From contig JAEYUD010000176.1 in assembly GCA_023433685.1 (NCBI GenBank), positions 1 through 34,467 on the forward strand: a stretch of 34,467 nt of DNA, in the 5' to 3' direction. The notes under the pieces were generated by a model. It searched no databases. It was not told the DNA's origin and saw nothing but the letters and a program-made list of their open reading frames with translations. The DNA is from Bacteroidota bacterium. GTDB lineage: Bacteria > Bacteroidota > Ignavibacteria > Ignavibacteriales > Ignavibacteriaceae. A program made the translations under genes and the position numbers. This document shows, piece by piece, positions 8,439-15,867 of the stretch. Within the stretch, counting starts at the first letter, position 1; each line of letters opens with the position of its first letter.

Positions 8439-9599
8439 ATCAAAAATTTTATTTTTATTGTCCTCGATGGTGTCGGGATAGGTGAACTTCCTGATGCTCC
8501 CAATTACAACGATCAAGGGAGCAATACACTTGTAAACACCGCGGAGAAAACCGGAGGACTGAATATTCCAAATCTTAGAAACCTTGGGCTTGGAAACATA
8601 AGTCTTATACCGGGTGGCGCTCCCATCGGTGCTCCCACGGGAGCATTCGGAAAAATGCTTGAAGTCTCAAAGGGTAAGGACTCAACTTCCGGGCACTGGG
8701 AGCTCGCGGGGATAATTTCCCCCCGTGATTTCGATTATTTCCCCCAGGGATTTCCCGAAGAAATGATGCAAAAGTTCCTTGAGTTGACAGGCTGTAAAGG
8801 ATATCTCGGTAACAAGGCAGCATCAGGCACTGAGATAATTAAAGAACTTGGTGAAGAGCATGTACTGACCGGATTCCCTATAGTTTACACTTCGGCAGAT
8901 TCTGTTTTTCAGATCGCTGCTCACGAAGAGCATTTCGGACTTGAGCGTTTGTATGAAGTTTGTGAGATTACCCGGCATCGGTTGCTCAATGAGCATTTTG
9001 TGGGTCGCGTTATCGCGCGTCCATTTGTTGGTGAAAGCGCGGAAACATTTAAACGCACAACCAACCGCCGTGATTACTCGCTTGATCCTCCCGGTGACAC
9101 TATTCTCGATCACCTGCGTAATAATGGTATAACCACAGTTGCAATCGGTAAGATCGGTGATCTTTTCAACGAGAAAGGTCTTGATGTTATTGTTCATACA
9201 AAATCAAACACCGAGGGTTGCGCGGAGACACTCAAAGCGATGGGTGAGTACAGCAATTCATTCATCATGACCAACCTCGTTGATTTCGATGTTTATTTCG
9301 GGCACCGGCTCGATCCGGATGGATTCAGAAACGCCCTGGAAGATTTTGACCGTGTGCTCCCGGAAATTCTCGCGAAGATGGATGACACAGATGTTTTGCT
9401 CCTCACGGCCGATCACGGTAACGACCCCACGGTTCGCTCAACCGATCACACACGTGAATATGTTCCTGTGCTCCTCACCGGAAAAGGGATATCACCGGTA
9501 GATCTCGGCACACGAAAAACATTTGCTGATGCCGGTAAAACCGTTCTCAACTGGTTTGGTGTTCAGGCACCCGTTCCGGGTGAAAGTTTCCTCACCTGA
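8439..9599 (+). CDS. deoB: Phosphopentomutase DeoB, apparently with an ATC start codon
   Basis: Interconverts (deoxy)ribose 1-phosphate and 5-phosphate in nucleoside breakdown, in the cytosol. It is an alkaline-phosphatase-superfamily enzyme with two metals. The N-terminal metal motif FIFIVLDGVGIGELPDAP (Asp10) is encoded from 8448 on. The phosphoacceptor region is KDSTSGHWE (residues 80-88), and the C-terminal ligands are TADHGND (D325, H326) and STDHTRE (D336, H337). No ATG, GTG or TTG lies in frame between the stop at 8412 and the catalytic Asp. The first ATG (8655) would delete it and about 72 residues. AGGAG at 8427-8431 is 7 bases before ATC 8439, which gives 386 residues, the normal family length. 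An ATG-to-ATC change or a base error is the alternative. Confidence 0.9.
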   Translation: MKNFIFIVLDGVGIGELPDAPNYNDQGSNTLVNTAEKTGGLNIPNLRNLGLGNISLIPGGAPIGAPTGAFGKMLEVSKGKDSTSGHWELAGIISPRDFDYFPQGFPEEMMQKFLELTGCKGYLGNKAASGTEIIKELGEEHVLTGFPIVYTSADSVFQIAAHEEHFGLERLYEVCEITRHRLLNEHFVGRVIARPFVGESAETFKRTTNRRDYSLDPPGDTILDHLRNNGITTVAIGKIGDLFNEKGLDVIVHTKSNTEGCAETLKAMGEYSNSFIMTNLVDFDVYFGHRLDPDGFRNALEDFDRVLPEILAKMDDTDVLLLTADHGNDPTVRSTDHTREYVPVLLTGKGISPVDLGTRKTFADAGKTVLNWFGVQAPVPGESFLT

Positions 9600-9714
9600 A
9601 ATTGAACTGTGATTTTATCCGTACAGAGATTTGGGACGGAACTTTACGGGAATTAAAACTGTCTAAAAATTGTTAAATGGTTGGATGTGATCCGGCCCTA
9701 AAATCGAGGCAAAA

Positions 9715-9987
9715 GTGATCATAGGAAAAGTGATCGGGACAATCTGGTCGACCAAAAAAGATGAAAATCTTGTCGGAGCCAAGTTCCTGATAGTCCGGGA
9801 ACTCGATCTCGAACTCAATGAAAAAACAAATTTTGTAATAGCCGTCGACAGCGTCGGTGCCGGTGAAGGAGAAGTGGTGCTTGTGGCAACAGGAAGCAGT
9901 GCCCGACAGACCAATGTAACAAAGAACAAACCGGTGGATGCTGTTATTATGGCAATAATCGATAAACTCGATAAAACGGAGCAGTAG
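9715..9987 (+). CDS. Bacterial microcompartment vertex protein, EutN/CcmL family (first copy)
   Basis: A 90-residue protein of the BMC-P family, whose pentamers cap the vertices of icosahedral protein shells. Family features are the MIIGKVIGTIWSTKK start, a FxIVRELDL-like strand, and the signature VDSVGAGEGEVVLVATGSSA with the conserved GAG, G-E and G-S-S-A-R elements. It ends with DAVIMAIIDKLD. The start is GTG at 9715, supported by GAGG at 9706-9709. It is 115 bases after deoB, and the next gene starts directly at its stop codon. The window has no BMC hexamer or trimer gene, so the shell, if one exists, is encoded elsewhere. Confidence 0.9.
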   Translation: MIIGKVIGTIWSTKKDENLVGAKFLIVRELDLELNEKTNFVIAVDSVGAGEGEVVLVATGSSARQTNVTKNKPVDAVIMAIIDKLDKTEQ

Positions 9988-10263
9988 ATGTTTCTGGCAC
10001 GCGTAATCGGGAATTTATGGGCGACGAGAAAATACGAGAGCCTCGAGGGGGCATCGTTCAGGATCATTCAGCCCCTAAATGCTGATCTGGAAAAAACCGG
10101 ATCCCCGTTCATCGCGGTTGATACAGTCGGTGCCGGTCCGGGTGAAATAGTGGTCTACATCACCGCGAGTGAAGCCGTGATACCACTTCCCGTTGATATG
10201 GCTCCGGTTGACGCGTCAATAGTTGCCATCGTGGACTCAGTGTACACGAAAAAGAATGATTAA
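9988..10263 (+). CDS. Bacterial microcompartment vertex protein, EutN/CcmL family (second copy)
   Basis: A 91-residue paralogue of the preceding gene: FLARVIGNLWATRKYESLEG matches VIGTIWSTKKDENLVG, and VDTVGAGPGEIVVYITASEA matches the BMC-P signature. The G-S-S-A-R loop of the first copy is replaced by T-A-S-E-A-V, so the pore-side loop differs. It closes with VDASIVAIVDSV. The ATG abuts the first copy's TAG, so the pair is co-translated and could form mixed or alternative vertices. sigA follows after 36 bases. Confidence 0.9.
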   Translation: MFLARVIGNLWATRKYESLEGASFRIIQPLNADLEKTGSPFIAVDTVGAGPGEIVVYITASEAVIPLPVDMAPVDASIVAIVDSVYTKKND

Positions 10264-10299
10264 CTTTTTGAATAACTTTACCAGAGAGAGGTGGTATCG

Positions 10300-11157
10300 G
10301 TGAGAATAACAAAGCAATATACCAACCGTGAAAGCCAGTCGCTTGATAAATATTTGCAAGAGATCGGCAAAGTTGATTTGCTTACTCCTGACCAGGAGAT
10401 TGAACTTGCCATCCGTATTAAGAACGGAGATCAGAACGCGCTCGAAACACTTACGAAAGCAAACCTTAGGTTCGTTGTTTCTGTTGCCAAGCAATATCAG
10501 AACCAGGGTCTTTCCCTCGGAGACCTGATAAACGAGGGTAACCTCGGACTGATAAAAGCAGCCCGCAGATTCGATGAAACAAGGGGATTCAAATTCATTT
10601 CATACGCTGTGTGGTGGATCCGTCAGTCGATTCTTCAGGCTCTCGCTGAGCAGTCGAGGATCGTCCGTCTTCCTCTTAACCGTGTCGGCGCGTTGAACAA
10701 AATCACAAAAGCCTACAGCCAGCTTGAGCAGGAATACGAGAGGGAGCCAAGAGCTTCAGAGATCGCTCAGGAAGTTGAGATGGATGTAAACGAAGTGGCA
10801 GATACCCTTAAGATATCCGGCCGCCACGTCTCTGTAGATGCCCCGTTCGCGCAGGGTGAAGACAACAGATTGCTCGACGTTCTTCAGAACGATCAGCATC
10901 CGATGCCTGACTACACACTTATGTCTGAGTCATTGAAGAAAGAGATCAGCCGTGCCCTTTCAGCACTCACAGAAAGGGAAGCGGAAGTTATCAGGTTGTA
11001 TTTCGGTCTGAATAAAGAGCACTCACTCACCCTCGAAGAGATCGGTGAAAAATTCAACCTCACCCGTGAGAGGGTTCGTCAGATAAAAGAGAAGGCGATC
11101 AGAAGATTACAGAGAAATCCTAAAACCAAAAACCTTAAGGCTTATCTTGGTGCTTAG
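10300..11157 (+). CDS. rpoD: RNA polymerase primary sigma factor (SigA/RpoD, short Bacteroidota type)
   Basis: A 285-residue primary sigma factor lacking the long region 1.1. Region 1.2 is RESQSLDKYLQEIGKVDLLT. Region 2 includes LRFVVSVAKQYQNQGLSLGD, INEGNLGLIKAARRFDETRG and FKFISYAVWWIRQSILQAL (2.3-2.4). Region 3 follows, and region 4 is REAEVIRLYFGL...SLTLEEIGEKFNLTRERVRQ with the -35-binding helix. I chose GTG at 10300 because GAGGTGG (10288-10294) lies 5 bases upstream and the product then begins MRITKQYTNRE, close to Bacteroidota SigA. A GTG at 10291 lies inside that ribosome-binding site. The 3' end overlaps the next start. Confidence 0.95.
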   Translation: MRITKQYTNRESQSLDKYLQEIGKVDLLTPDQEIELAIRIKNGDQNALETLTKANLRFVVSVAKQYQNQGLSLGDLINEGNLGLIKAARRFDETRGFKFISYAVWWIRQSILQALAEQSRIVRLPLNRVGALNKITKAYSQLEQEYEREPRASEIAQEVEMDVNEVADTLKISGRHVSVDAPFAQGEDNRLLDVLQNDQHPMPDYTLMSESLKKEISRALSALTEREAEVIRLYFGLNKEHSLTLEEIGEKFNLTRERVRQIKEKAIRRLQRNPKTKNLKAYLGA

Positions 11158-11875
11158 AAGAAAGCTCTTTAAGCTTTTAGCAGCAGCCGGCGGGTTAATG
11201 TTCCTGACCGGCTGCTCCATTTTTGAGCCCGCCACCGGCAGGGGGGCTCCTCCTGCTCACGATAATCATCCCAAACCGGAGGTTGAAACCACAAGGGTAC
11301 CCGTGGATACTCAGAAACCTTCACTTCCACCTGAAAAGAAAGATGAAGAACCCCGCGTTCCGTTAGCCGACACCACCGACAACAGCGTTTCTGACGGCTA
11401 TTATTATCTCCCCGAGACTGAAATGATCTCGATGGATGATCTTATAATGGATAACGTCGAGAACCTTTCAAACCGTCAAAAGCAAAACCGGGATATACTG
11501 ATAATGAACATTATCAAGTACCTCGGAGTGCCTTATGTCTGGGGTGGCAACACAATTAACGGGCTTGACTGTTCAGGTTTTACAAAACTCGTGTTCAGAG
11601 AGGCATTCAGTATCGAACTGTTTCGTGTAGCGCGCGATCAGTTCACTCAAGGCGAAGTGGTTCCCGCGTTTGATGACCTTCAGTTCGGCGATCTGATCTT
11701 TTTTGATACAAGACCAGCCTCTAGACCCGGTCACGTGGGCATCTATCTCGGACATGGACTTTTTGCTCACGCGAGCACAAAGCAGGGAGTTATAGTCTCT
11801 TCATTCGACACCAAATACTACCGTGACAAGTATATGGGGGGAAGAAGATTTAAAACCCTTTTTGAAAGAGAGTGA
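11147..11875 (+). CDS. NlpC/P60-family lipoprotein (putative cell-wall endopeptidase)
   Basis: A 242-residue lipoprotein with lipobox L-T-G-C (Cys23), a Pro-rich linker to about residue 80, and a C-terminal NlpC/P60 peptidase domain. This family cuts D-Glu-meso-diaminopimelate bonds in peptidoglycan peptides. The catalytic triad is visible: C142 in GLDCSGFTKL, H196 in RPGHVGIYLG and H208 in FAHAS. The LGVPYVWGGN motif precedes the Cys. The start is TTG 11147 (or GTG 11150), overlapping the end of sigA by 8-11 bases, so expression is probably coupled to sigA. The last codon overlaps a possible GTG of the next gene. Confidence 0.9.
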   Translation: MVLRRKLFKLLAAAGGLMFLTGCSIFEPATGRGAPPAHDNHPKPEVETTRVPVDTQKPSLPPEKKDEEPRVPLADTTDNSVSDGYYYLPETEMISMDDLIMDNVENLSNRQKQNRDILIMNIIKYLGVPYVWGGNTINGLDCSGFTKLVFREAFSIELFRVARDQFTQGEVVPAFDDLQFGDLIFFDTRPASRPGHVGIYLGHGLFAHASTKQGVIVSSFDTKYYRDKYMGGRRFKTLFERE

Positions 11876-11901
11876 TTCTAACAGGTTTACTGGAAAAAAA
11901 T

Positions 11902-13737
11902 ATGCTGATAAAAAGAATTCCTGTCGCTTTTATCCTTCTTTTTATTTTTGGTTTGTCACCCGCATTCGCCCAACGGGGGGCGGATGAACTTTCATCAATA
12001 GCGGTTAAAGCTGCTTCTGACACCGCTGCCATCACATCCCTTGTGAATCTGTCGATCGACCTCAAAGATTCCGACCCTGCCAAAGCACTTGGCTTCCTTG
12101 AAAAGGCATACATTTTTTCCGAAAAACTTGGCCATATTGACGGAATGATCAACTCTGTCAACGCGATCGGGGACATTCAGAGCATGCTTGGCGAAACAAA
12201 GAAGGGAATTGCTGCCATTGAAGCCGCTCTCGCCAAACACTCAAAACAGTTTTCAGCAGATCAGATCGTAAATTTGAACATCTCTCTTGCATCATTGTAC
12301 AATGATGCCAGTGACGCCAAACGTGCTCTCGAAATTTTCACAGGCATAAAGAACGATCTGCGCACCCCGGTTTTGAAAGCAAGATATTACGCCAACAGGG
12401 GCAACAGTTACCAGACACAGGGTGAATATTCCGCTTCTCTCTCCGACTACCAGAAAGCGCTTGAAATTTATCTCGAACTGAATATGAGCAAGCAAGCGGC
12501 AATATCTTACTCAAACCTTGGGCTTGTTTGTTATACACTTGAAGAGTGGAATAAATCGCTCGGTTATTATATTAAAGCTGTTGACATTTCAGAAAAAACC
12601 GGTGACCTCGATCTTTTGGGGCAGAGTTACTCTAACATTGGAGCCACATATCAAAAAATGGACTCTGTGGATCAGGCAATCAATTTCTATAACAAGGGGC
12701 TGGAGGTTGGCACACGACAGAACAACAAACTGCGCGTTGCCCAGAACCTGCTGAACCTTGGAAACCTCTTCACAAAACAGAAGAAATATGAGAAAGCCCT
12801 TCAAAATCTCAACAGATCATTCCAGATATGTAAAGAGTCGGGGATAACTTATGGCTTAATGATGAACTATATCGGAATGGGTGAGTTATACTACGATATG
12901 GAGAACTACCACCTCTCGATCGATAAGTATGACAGCGCCCGTGTTATTGCCGAAGAGATGAATCTGCCAAACGAGAAAATCTCGATCTGGTTTGGTCTGG
13001 CAGGAGCCAATGAGAAGACGGGAAACTTTAAAAACGCGCTCGAATTCCACAAAAAGGCGGTTACACTTAAAGACAGTCTTTTCGCGCTGGAAAAACAGAA
13101 AGTGATCCTTGATCTCAACAGCAAATATGAGAACGAGAAGAAGGAGAAACAGATTGCCGACCAGCAATTCACTCTTACTTACACCATTTTTGCCTTCATT
13201 GCAGCTGCCATAACACTTGTATCACTGGTCGGATTTTTGATCTACAGAAACCGCAGCCTCAAGCTTCTTTACTTAAAGAACCTGCGGGAGCTGAACCAGA
13301 CTTTTACTCACATCGAGCCGGAAGCTGAGGTAAAAAATGACATAACGTCAAAACTGCATGACCCTGAAACCAGCCGGCTATACAACAGGATAATTGATCA
13401 CCTCCGGGACGACAAACCATGGTTGGACCCTGACTTTAACATCAATGATCTTGCCAAATCACTTATGACCAACCGGACCTATCTCTCCTCCGCGATCACT
13501 AAAGGTTCGGGCGAGCACTTCAGCACATTGGTTAATACTTACAGGATCAACGAAGCTAAACGGCTTATTATTGAATCCGTCGGTAAACCGGAGAATATTG
13601 ATGATATCATGTCGAAGTGTGGCTTCAGAAACCGTGGCACCTTTAATTCTTCATTCAACAAGTTAACAGGAATGACCCCCGGTCAGTTCAGGAAGTACAG
13701 CGAGTCTGTGCATCCTTCTGAAAATGATCAGATCTGA
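11902..13737 (+). CDS. TPR-repeat, single-membrane-span AraC-type regulator
   Basis: A 611-residue one-component regulator. It has a signal peptide (LLFIFGLSPAFA, cleavage near residue 23), about eight TPR-like repeats up to residue ~400 (for example AISYSNLGLVCYTLEEWNKS and QSYSNIGATYQKMDSVDQA), a short coiled coil, one membrane helix (about 425-448) and a cytoplasmic AraC DNA-binding domain. That domain runs over residues 510-605, with INDLAKSLMTNRTYLSSAI and CGFRNRGTFNSSFNKLTGMT as its two helix-turn-helix units. So a periplasmic peptide- or protein-binding half is joined to a DNA-binding half. I chose ATG 11902 over GTG 11872 because it begins the signal peptide directly. It is immediately upstream of the DUF4402 gene cluster and is the best candidate regulator of it. 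Confidence 0.85.
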   Translation: MLIKRIPVAFILLFIFGLSPAFAQRGADELSSIAVKAASDTAAITSLVNLSIDLKDSDPAKALGFLEKAYIFSEKLGHIDGMINSVNAIGDIQSMLGETKKGIAAIEAALAKHSKQFSADQIVNLNISLASLYNDASDAKRALEIFTGIKNDLRTPVLKARYYANRGNSYQTQGEYSASLSDYQKALEIYLELNMSKQAAISYSNLGLVCYTLEEWNKSLGYYIKAVDISEKTGDLDLLGQSYSNIGATYQKMDSVDQAINFYNKGLEVGTRQNNKLRVAQNLLNLGNLFTKQKKYEKALQNLNRSFQICKESGITYGLMMNYIGMGELYYDMENYHLSIDKYDSARVIAEEMNLPNEKISIWFGLAGANEKTGNFKNALEFHKKAVTLKDSLFALEKQKVILDLNSKYENEKKEKQIADQQFTLTYTIFAFIAAAITLVSLVGFLIYRNRSLKLLYLKNLRELNQTFTHIEPEAEVKNDITSKLHDPETSRLYNRIIDHLRDDKPWLDPDFNINDLAKSLMTNRTYLSSAITKGSGEHFSTLVNTYRINEAKRLIIESVGKPENIDDIMSKCGFRNRGTFNSSFNKLTGMTPGQFRKYSESVHPSENDQI

Positions 13738-14190
13738 CCACCATTTTCGCCCCTCCATTTAAACTCCAACGTACGGAATTGTACATAAATTTGTGAATTT
13801 GTGAATTTCGCGTAACAATTTGACGAATTCATACAAGTTTTTTACGTATTTGTAAATACTACTCTTCTTTCTATAACTAATTTTCAGTCGCTCTTTTGGC
13901 ACTGTTTAAGGTTCCCTTCAATGAGCAGCTAATCCTAATCGAATATAATCACCAGTTCAGTTTAACCGATACCCGGTAGGCCGATGTCTGAAACGGCATG
14001 TTCCGGTTTCGAAACTTATAGTTTGGTGATTACCATTGCGTTACCAGCTTTTTAGCCCTGAAAGACTAAAGTCTAACGGGCAACACATCATATCAGTCGC
14101 GAAAGCGACCCATCAAATCCTCGCCGGGTATTTCGCCCGTGACAGGAAACTATCTACATTCCAACAATCAACAAAAAACAGGAGTAACTT
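13738..14190 (+). promoter_or_regulatory. Structured non-coding leader before the DUF4402 operon
   Basis: These 453 bases have no credible gene. TAAATTTG (13786-13793) fits the -7 TAnnTTTG pattern, but without a convincing -33. AATCACCA (13947-13954) can pair with TGGTGATT (14024-14031), closing an 85-base domain with inner hairpins GCCG/CGGC (13980-13983 with 13994-13997) and GAAAC/GTTTC. Three compact hairpins follow. One is GCCC/GGGC (14055-14058 with 14078-14081) enclosing AGAC/GTCT. The next is GTCGC/GCGAC with a GAAA loop (14096-14109), and the last is CGGG/CCCG (14125-14139). The last third resembles dispersed palindromic repeats of this bacterial group. It may be a cis-regulatory RNA, a repeat element, or both. 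Confidence 0.55.
13788..13808. repeat. Short tandem repeat of AATTTGTG
   Basis: The unit AATTTGTG occurs twice head to tail, followed by AATTT (2.6 copies). It lies 50 bases after the AraC-type regulator gene and overlaps the possible -7 element, so it could be a binding site for that regulator. This is inferred from position only. Confidence 0.5.
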
Positions 14191-14197
14191 ATGTTAC
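14184..14197 (+). promoter_or_regulatory. GTAAC...GTTAC inverted repeat enclosing the start codon (first of six copies)
   Basis: GTAAC (14184-14188), the end of the GGAGTAAC ribosome-binding site, can pair with GTTAC (14193-14197), which begins at the G of the ATG. The same arrangement occurs at 14710-14723, 15288-15302, 16439-16452, 16971-16984 and 17559-17573, with loops of four or five bases. Codon 2 is TTA in all six genes. The fourth gene of the cluster keeps GGAGTAAC (15855-15862) but lacks the second arm. Confidence 0.7.
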
Positions 14198-14688
14198 GAA
14201 AAGCACTTCTAACGGTGGCTGTCATTCTGGTATTGTGCGGGGTTGAGCTGCAAGCTCAAAACAACACTACAAACTTGGAAGCGTATGCCCATGTAATGAA
14301 GCCAATCATTCTGGAAAGAACAAGCAATCTGAACTTCGGTGCAGTAACGGTTGGCGCTGAGGGAGGTAACGTGGTTATCGCGCAAAACGGCAACCGGTCA
14401 AAAAACGGTGATGTGGCTCTGTTACAGAGTAGTTTCGGGGCTGCAAACGTTACAATAACTGCTCAGGAGCTCAACTGGGTGATGATTGATCTTCCCGGCG
14501 GCATTTTACTTAGTGATGAAGGCTCCAACACTCTTAACATGGTGTTAGACCCATCATTAAGCGGTTATACAGAGACCGGCGTGACTGGCATTCTGAATAT
14601 GCAAATAGGCGGAACTGTTTACATCCCCGCGGCAACACCTGTGGGTGAATATTCAGGTTCTGTTCAGCTCTCAGTTGTCTATTATTGA
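14191..14688 (+). CDS. DUF4402 secreted protein, putative fibre subunit 1 (type A)
   Basis: A 165-residue secreted protein with a signal peptide (ALLTVAVILVLCGVELQAQ, cleavage before residue ~23). The mature part matches the DUF4402 pattern: L-N-F-G near residue 48, V-G-x-x-G-G-x-V-V-I, a basic G-N-R, then a GG-T-V-Y-I strand near the end. The C-terminus GEYSGSVQLSVVYY has Gly 14 residues from the end and a penultimate Tyr, the signature of chaperone-usher pilins. It pairs best with the gene at 16446 (shared LSD/LND-G-S-N segment, IGGTV-I-P, PVG-Y). The ribosome-binding site GGAGTAAC is the cluster's shared one. The subunit role is inferred. Confidence 0.82.
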   Translation: MLRKALLTVAVILVLCGVELQAQNNTTNLEAYAHVMKPIILERTSNLNFGAVTVGAEGGNVVIAQNGNRSKNGDVALLQSSFGAANVTITAQELNWVMIDLPGGILLSDEGSNTLNMVLDPSLSGYTETGVTGILNMQIGGTVYIPAATPVGEYSGSVQLSVVYY

Positions 14689-14716
14689 TCACAGAAATAA
14701 GATTAAGGAGTAACCC

Positions 14717-15238
14717 ATGTTACACAAAATATTATCCGGCGCCCTGCTGCTGACAATACTCTTTGTCTCACAGGCAAACGCGCAACCAAACAGTACAACG
14801 CTTACCCCAAGGTTGACCATAGTACAGCCTATCACGATCACAAAGATCGAGAATAAAGACCTCAACTTTGGTAAATTCGCGGCTTATGTAAACAAAACAG
14901 GTACGGTGATACTTGGAACAAACGGTGAAAGAACTGTAACCGGTGAAATAACCCTTTTAGAATCGGTCGCTTATGGTGCGGCACAGTTTAAGGTTGAGGG
15001 TCTTGCTAATGCAACATTCGATCTTCTTTTACCTGTCAGTGCTACACTCACTAACACAACTCCAAACAGTACTTCTCAAATGGTTGTATCTGAATTTATC
15101 ACAGATATCGATGGTACCCCCACGATAAGTAGTGATGGTTCCCTCACCTTTAATGTGGGTGCCACACTGACGAAGAGCGCGGAAACCGTAAGAGGGATAT
15201 ACACAGGCACCTTCTCATTAACGGTGAATTACCAGTAG
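14717..15238 (+). CDS. DUF4402 secreted protein, putative fibre subunit 2 (type B)
   Basis: A 173-residue secreted protein (signal peptide MLHKILSGALLL... ending A-N-A-Q). Mature landmarks are RLTIVQPITITKIENKDLNF, FGKFAAYV, SYG/AYGAAQFKVEGL and FNVGATLTKSAE. The end RGIYTGTFSLTVNYQ has Gly at -14 and Tyr at -2. It is clearly paralogous to the gene at 16978, which repeats IVQPIT, KDLHFGKFAAYI, YGAAQFTVNGL and FNVGATLTKGE. It starts 28 bases after the previous stop with the same GGAGTAAC site, so it is in the same operon. Confidence 0.82.
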   Translation: MLHKILSGALLLTILFVSQANAQPNSTTLTPRLTIVQPITITKIENKDLNFGKFAAYVNKTGTVILGTNGERTVTGEITLLESVAYGAAQFKVEGLANATFDLLLPVSATLTNTTPNSTSQMVVSEFITDIDGTPTISSDGSLTFNVGATLTKSAETVRGIYTGTFSLTVNYQ

Positions 15239-15295
15239 AAAATGAATTCATTACAACAATAAATGAAAACAAAAATTAAAACGAGGAGTAACAAA

Positions 15296-15838
15296 ATGTT
15301 ACGAAAAATTTTCATCGGAACCGTGCTGCTTGCAGCAATCATGGTTGTTCCCGGTCAGGCTCAAACCAACTCACCTTCGGGATATCAAAGTAATACAGCC
15401 ACAGCTGACATTAACGCCGAACTTTCTATGCCGATCTCAATCTATTCATTTTCGGGTGGCATTAATTTCGGTGGGTTCATGCCCGGTGCATCTGAAGGAA
15501 CAGTTGTGTTACCTGCTGATCCGTATGGCACAAGAACCGCCACTGGGGGTGTGACTCTTGTTGAGAACCACAGAGGTCATGCCGGAAGGCTTGATGTTGA
15601 TGGTGAACCCAATGCAGGTTATCAACTGATGTTTACCACTGACCCGGTAGTGCTTACAGGCCCATCCGACGCTACAATGACCCTGACTGATATTACCACA
15701 TTCACAGACAACAGTCAATTCATACTTGATGAAAATGGATATCAGGATGTATGGTTTGGCGGTAAACTTCATGTCGCGGCAGGCCAGGCAATAGGTGGCT
15801 ACTACGGTACATTCCAGATAACCGCAAGTTATCTATAA
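15296..15838 (+). CDS. DUF4402 secreted protein, putative fibre subunit 3 (type C)
   Basis: A 180-residue secreted protein. An in-frame ATG exists at 15263, but ATG 15296 follows GAGGAGTAAC at the cluster's usual distance and gives the shared start MLRK plus signal peptide (cleavage after G-Q-A). Mature landmarks are INFGGFMPGASEGTVVLPA, TATGGVTLV, VDGEPNAGYQLMF, TMTLTDI and the end GGYYGTFQITASYL (Gly -14, Tyr -2). It is paralogous to the gene at 17567, which repeats SFGGFMPGA, TASGGVTLV, GEPNASY and MTLTDI. It closes the first A-B-C triplet. Confidence 0.82.
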   Translation: MLRKIFIGTVLLAAIMVVPGQAQTNSPSGYQSNTATADINAELSMPISIYSFSGGINFGGFMPGASEGTVVLPADPYGTRTATGGVTLVENHRGHAGRLDVDGEPNAGYQLMFTTDPVVLTGPSDATMTLTDITTFTDNSQFILDENGYQDVWFGGKLHVAAGQAIGGYYGTFQITASYL

Positions 15839-15867
15839 GAATTAACCCGATAGTGGAGTAACCAAAC

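Noticed and set aside
8655..9599. deoB starting at the first ATG
   Set aside because: This would remove the N-terminal metal-binding Asp motif, which is encoded in frame directly upstream.
13738..14190. c-di-GMP riboswitch in the subunit leader
   Set aside because: The conserved CACGCACAGGGCAAACC-type core is not present, although hairpins and a GAAA loop are.
15263..15295. Earlier ATG for the third DUF4402 gene
   Set aside because: The upstream in-frame ATG would add a basic stretch and place the shared GGAGTAAC site inside the coding region.
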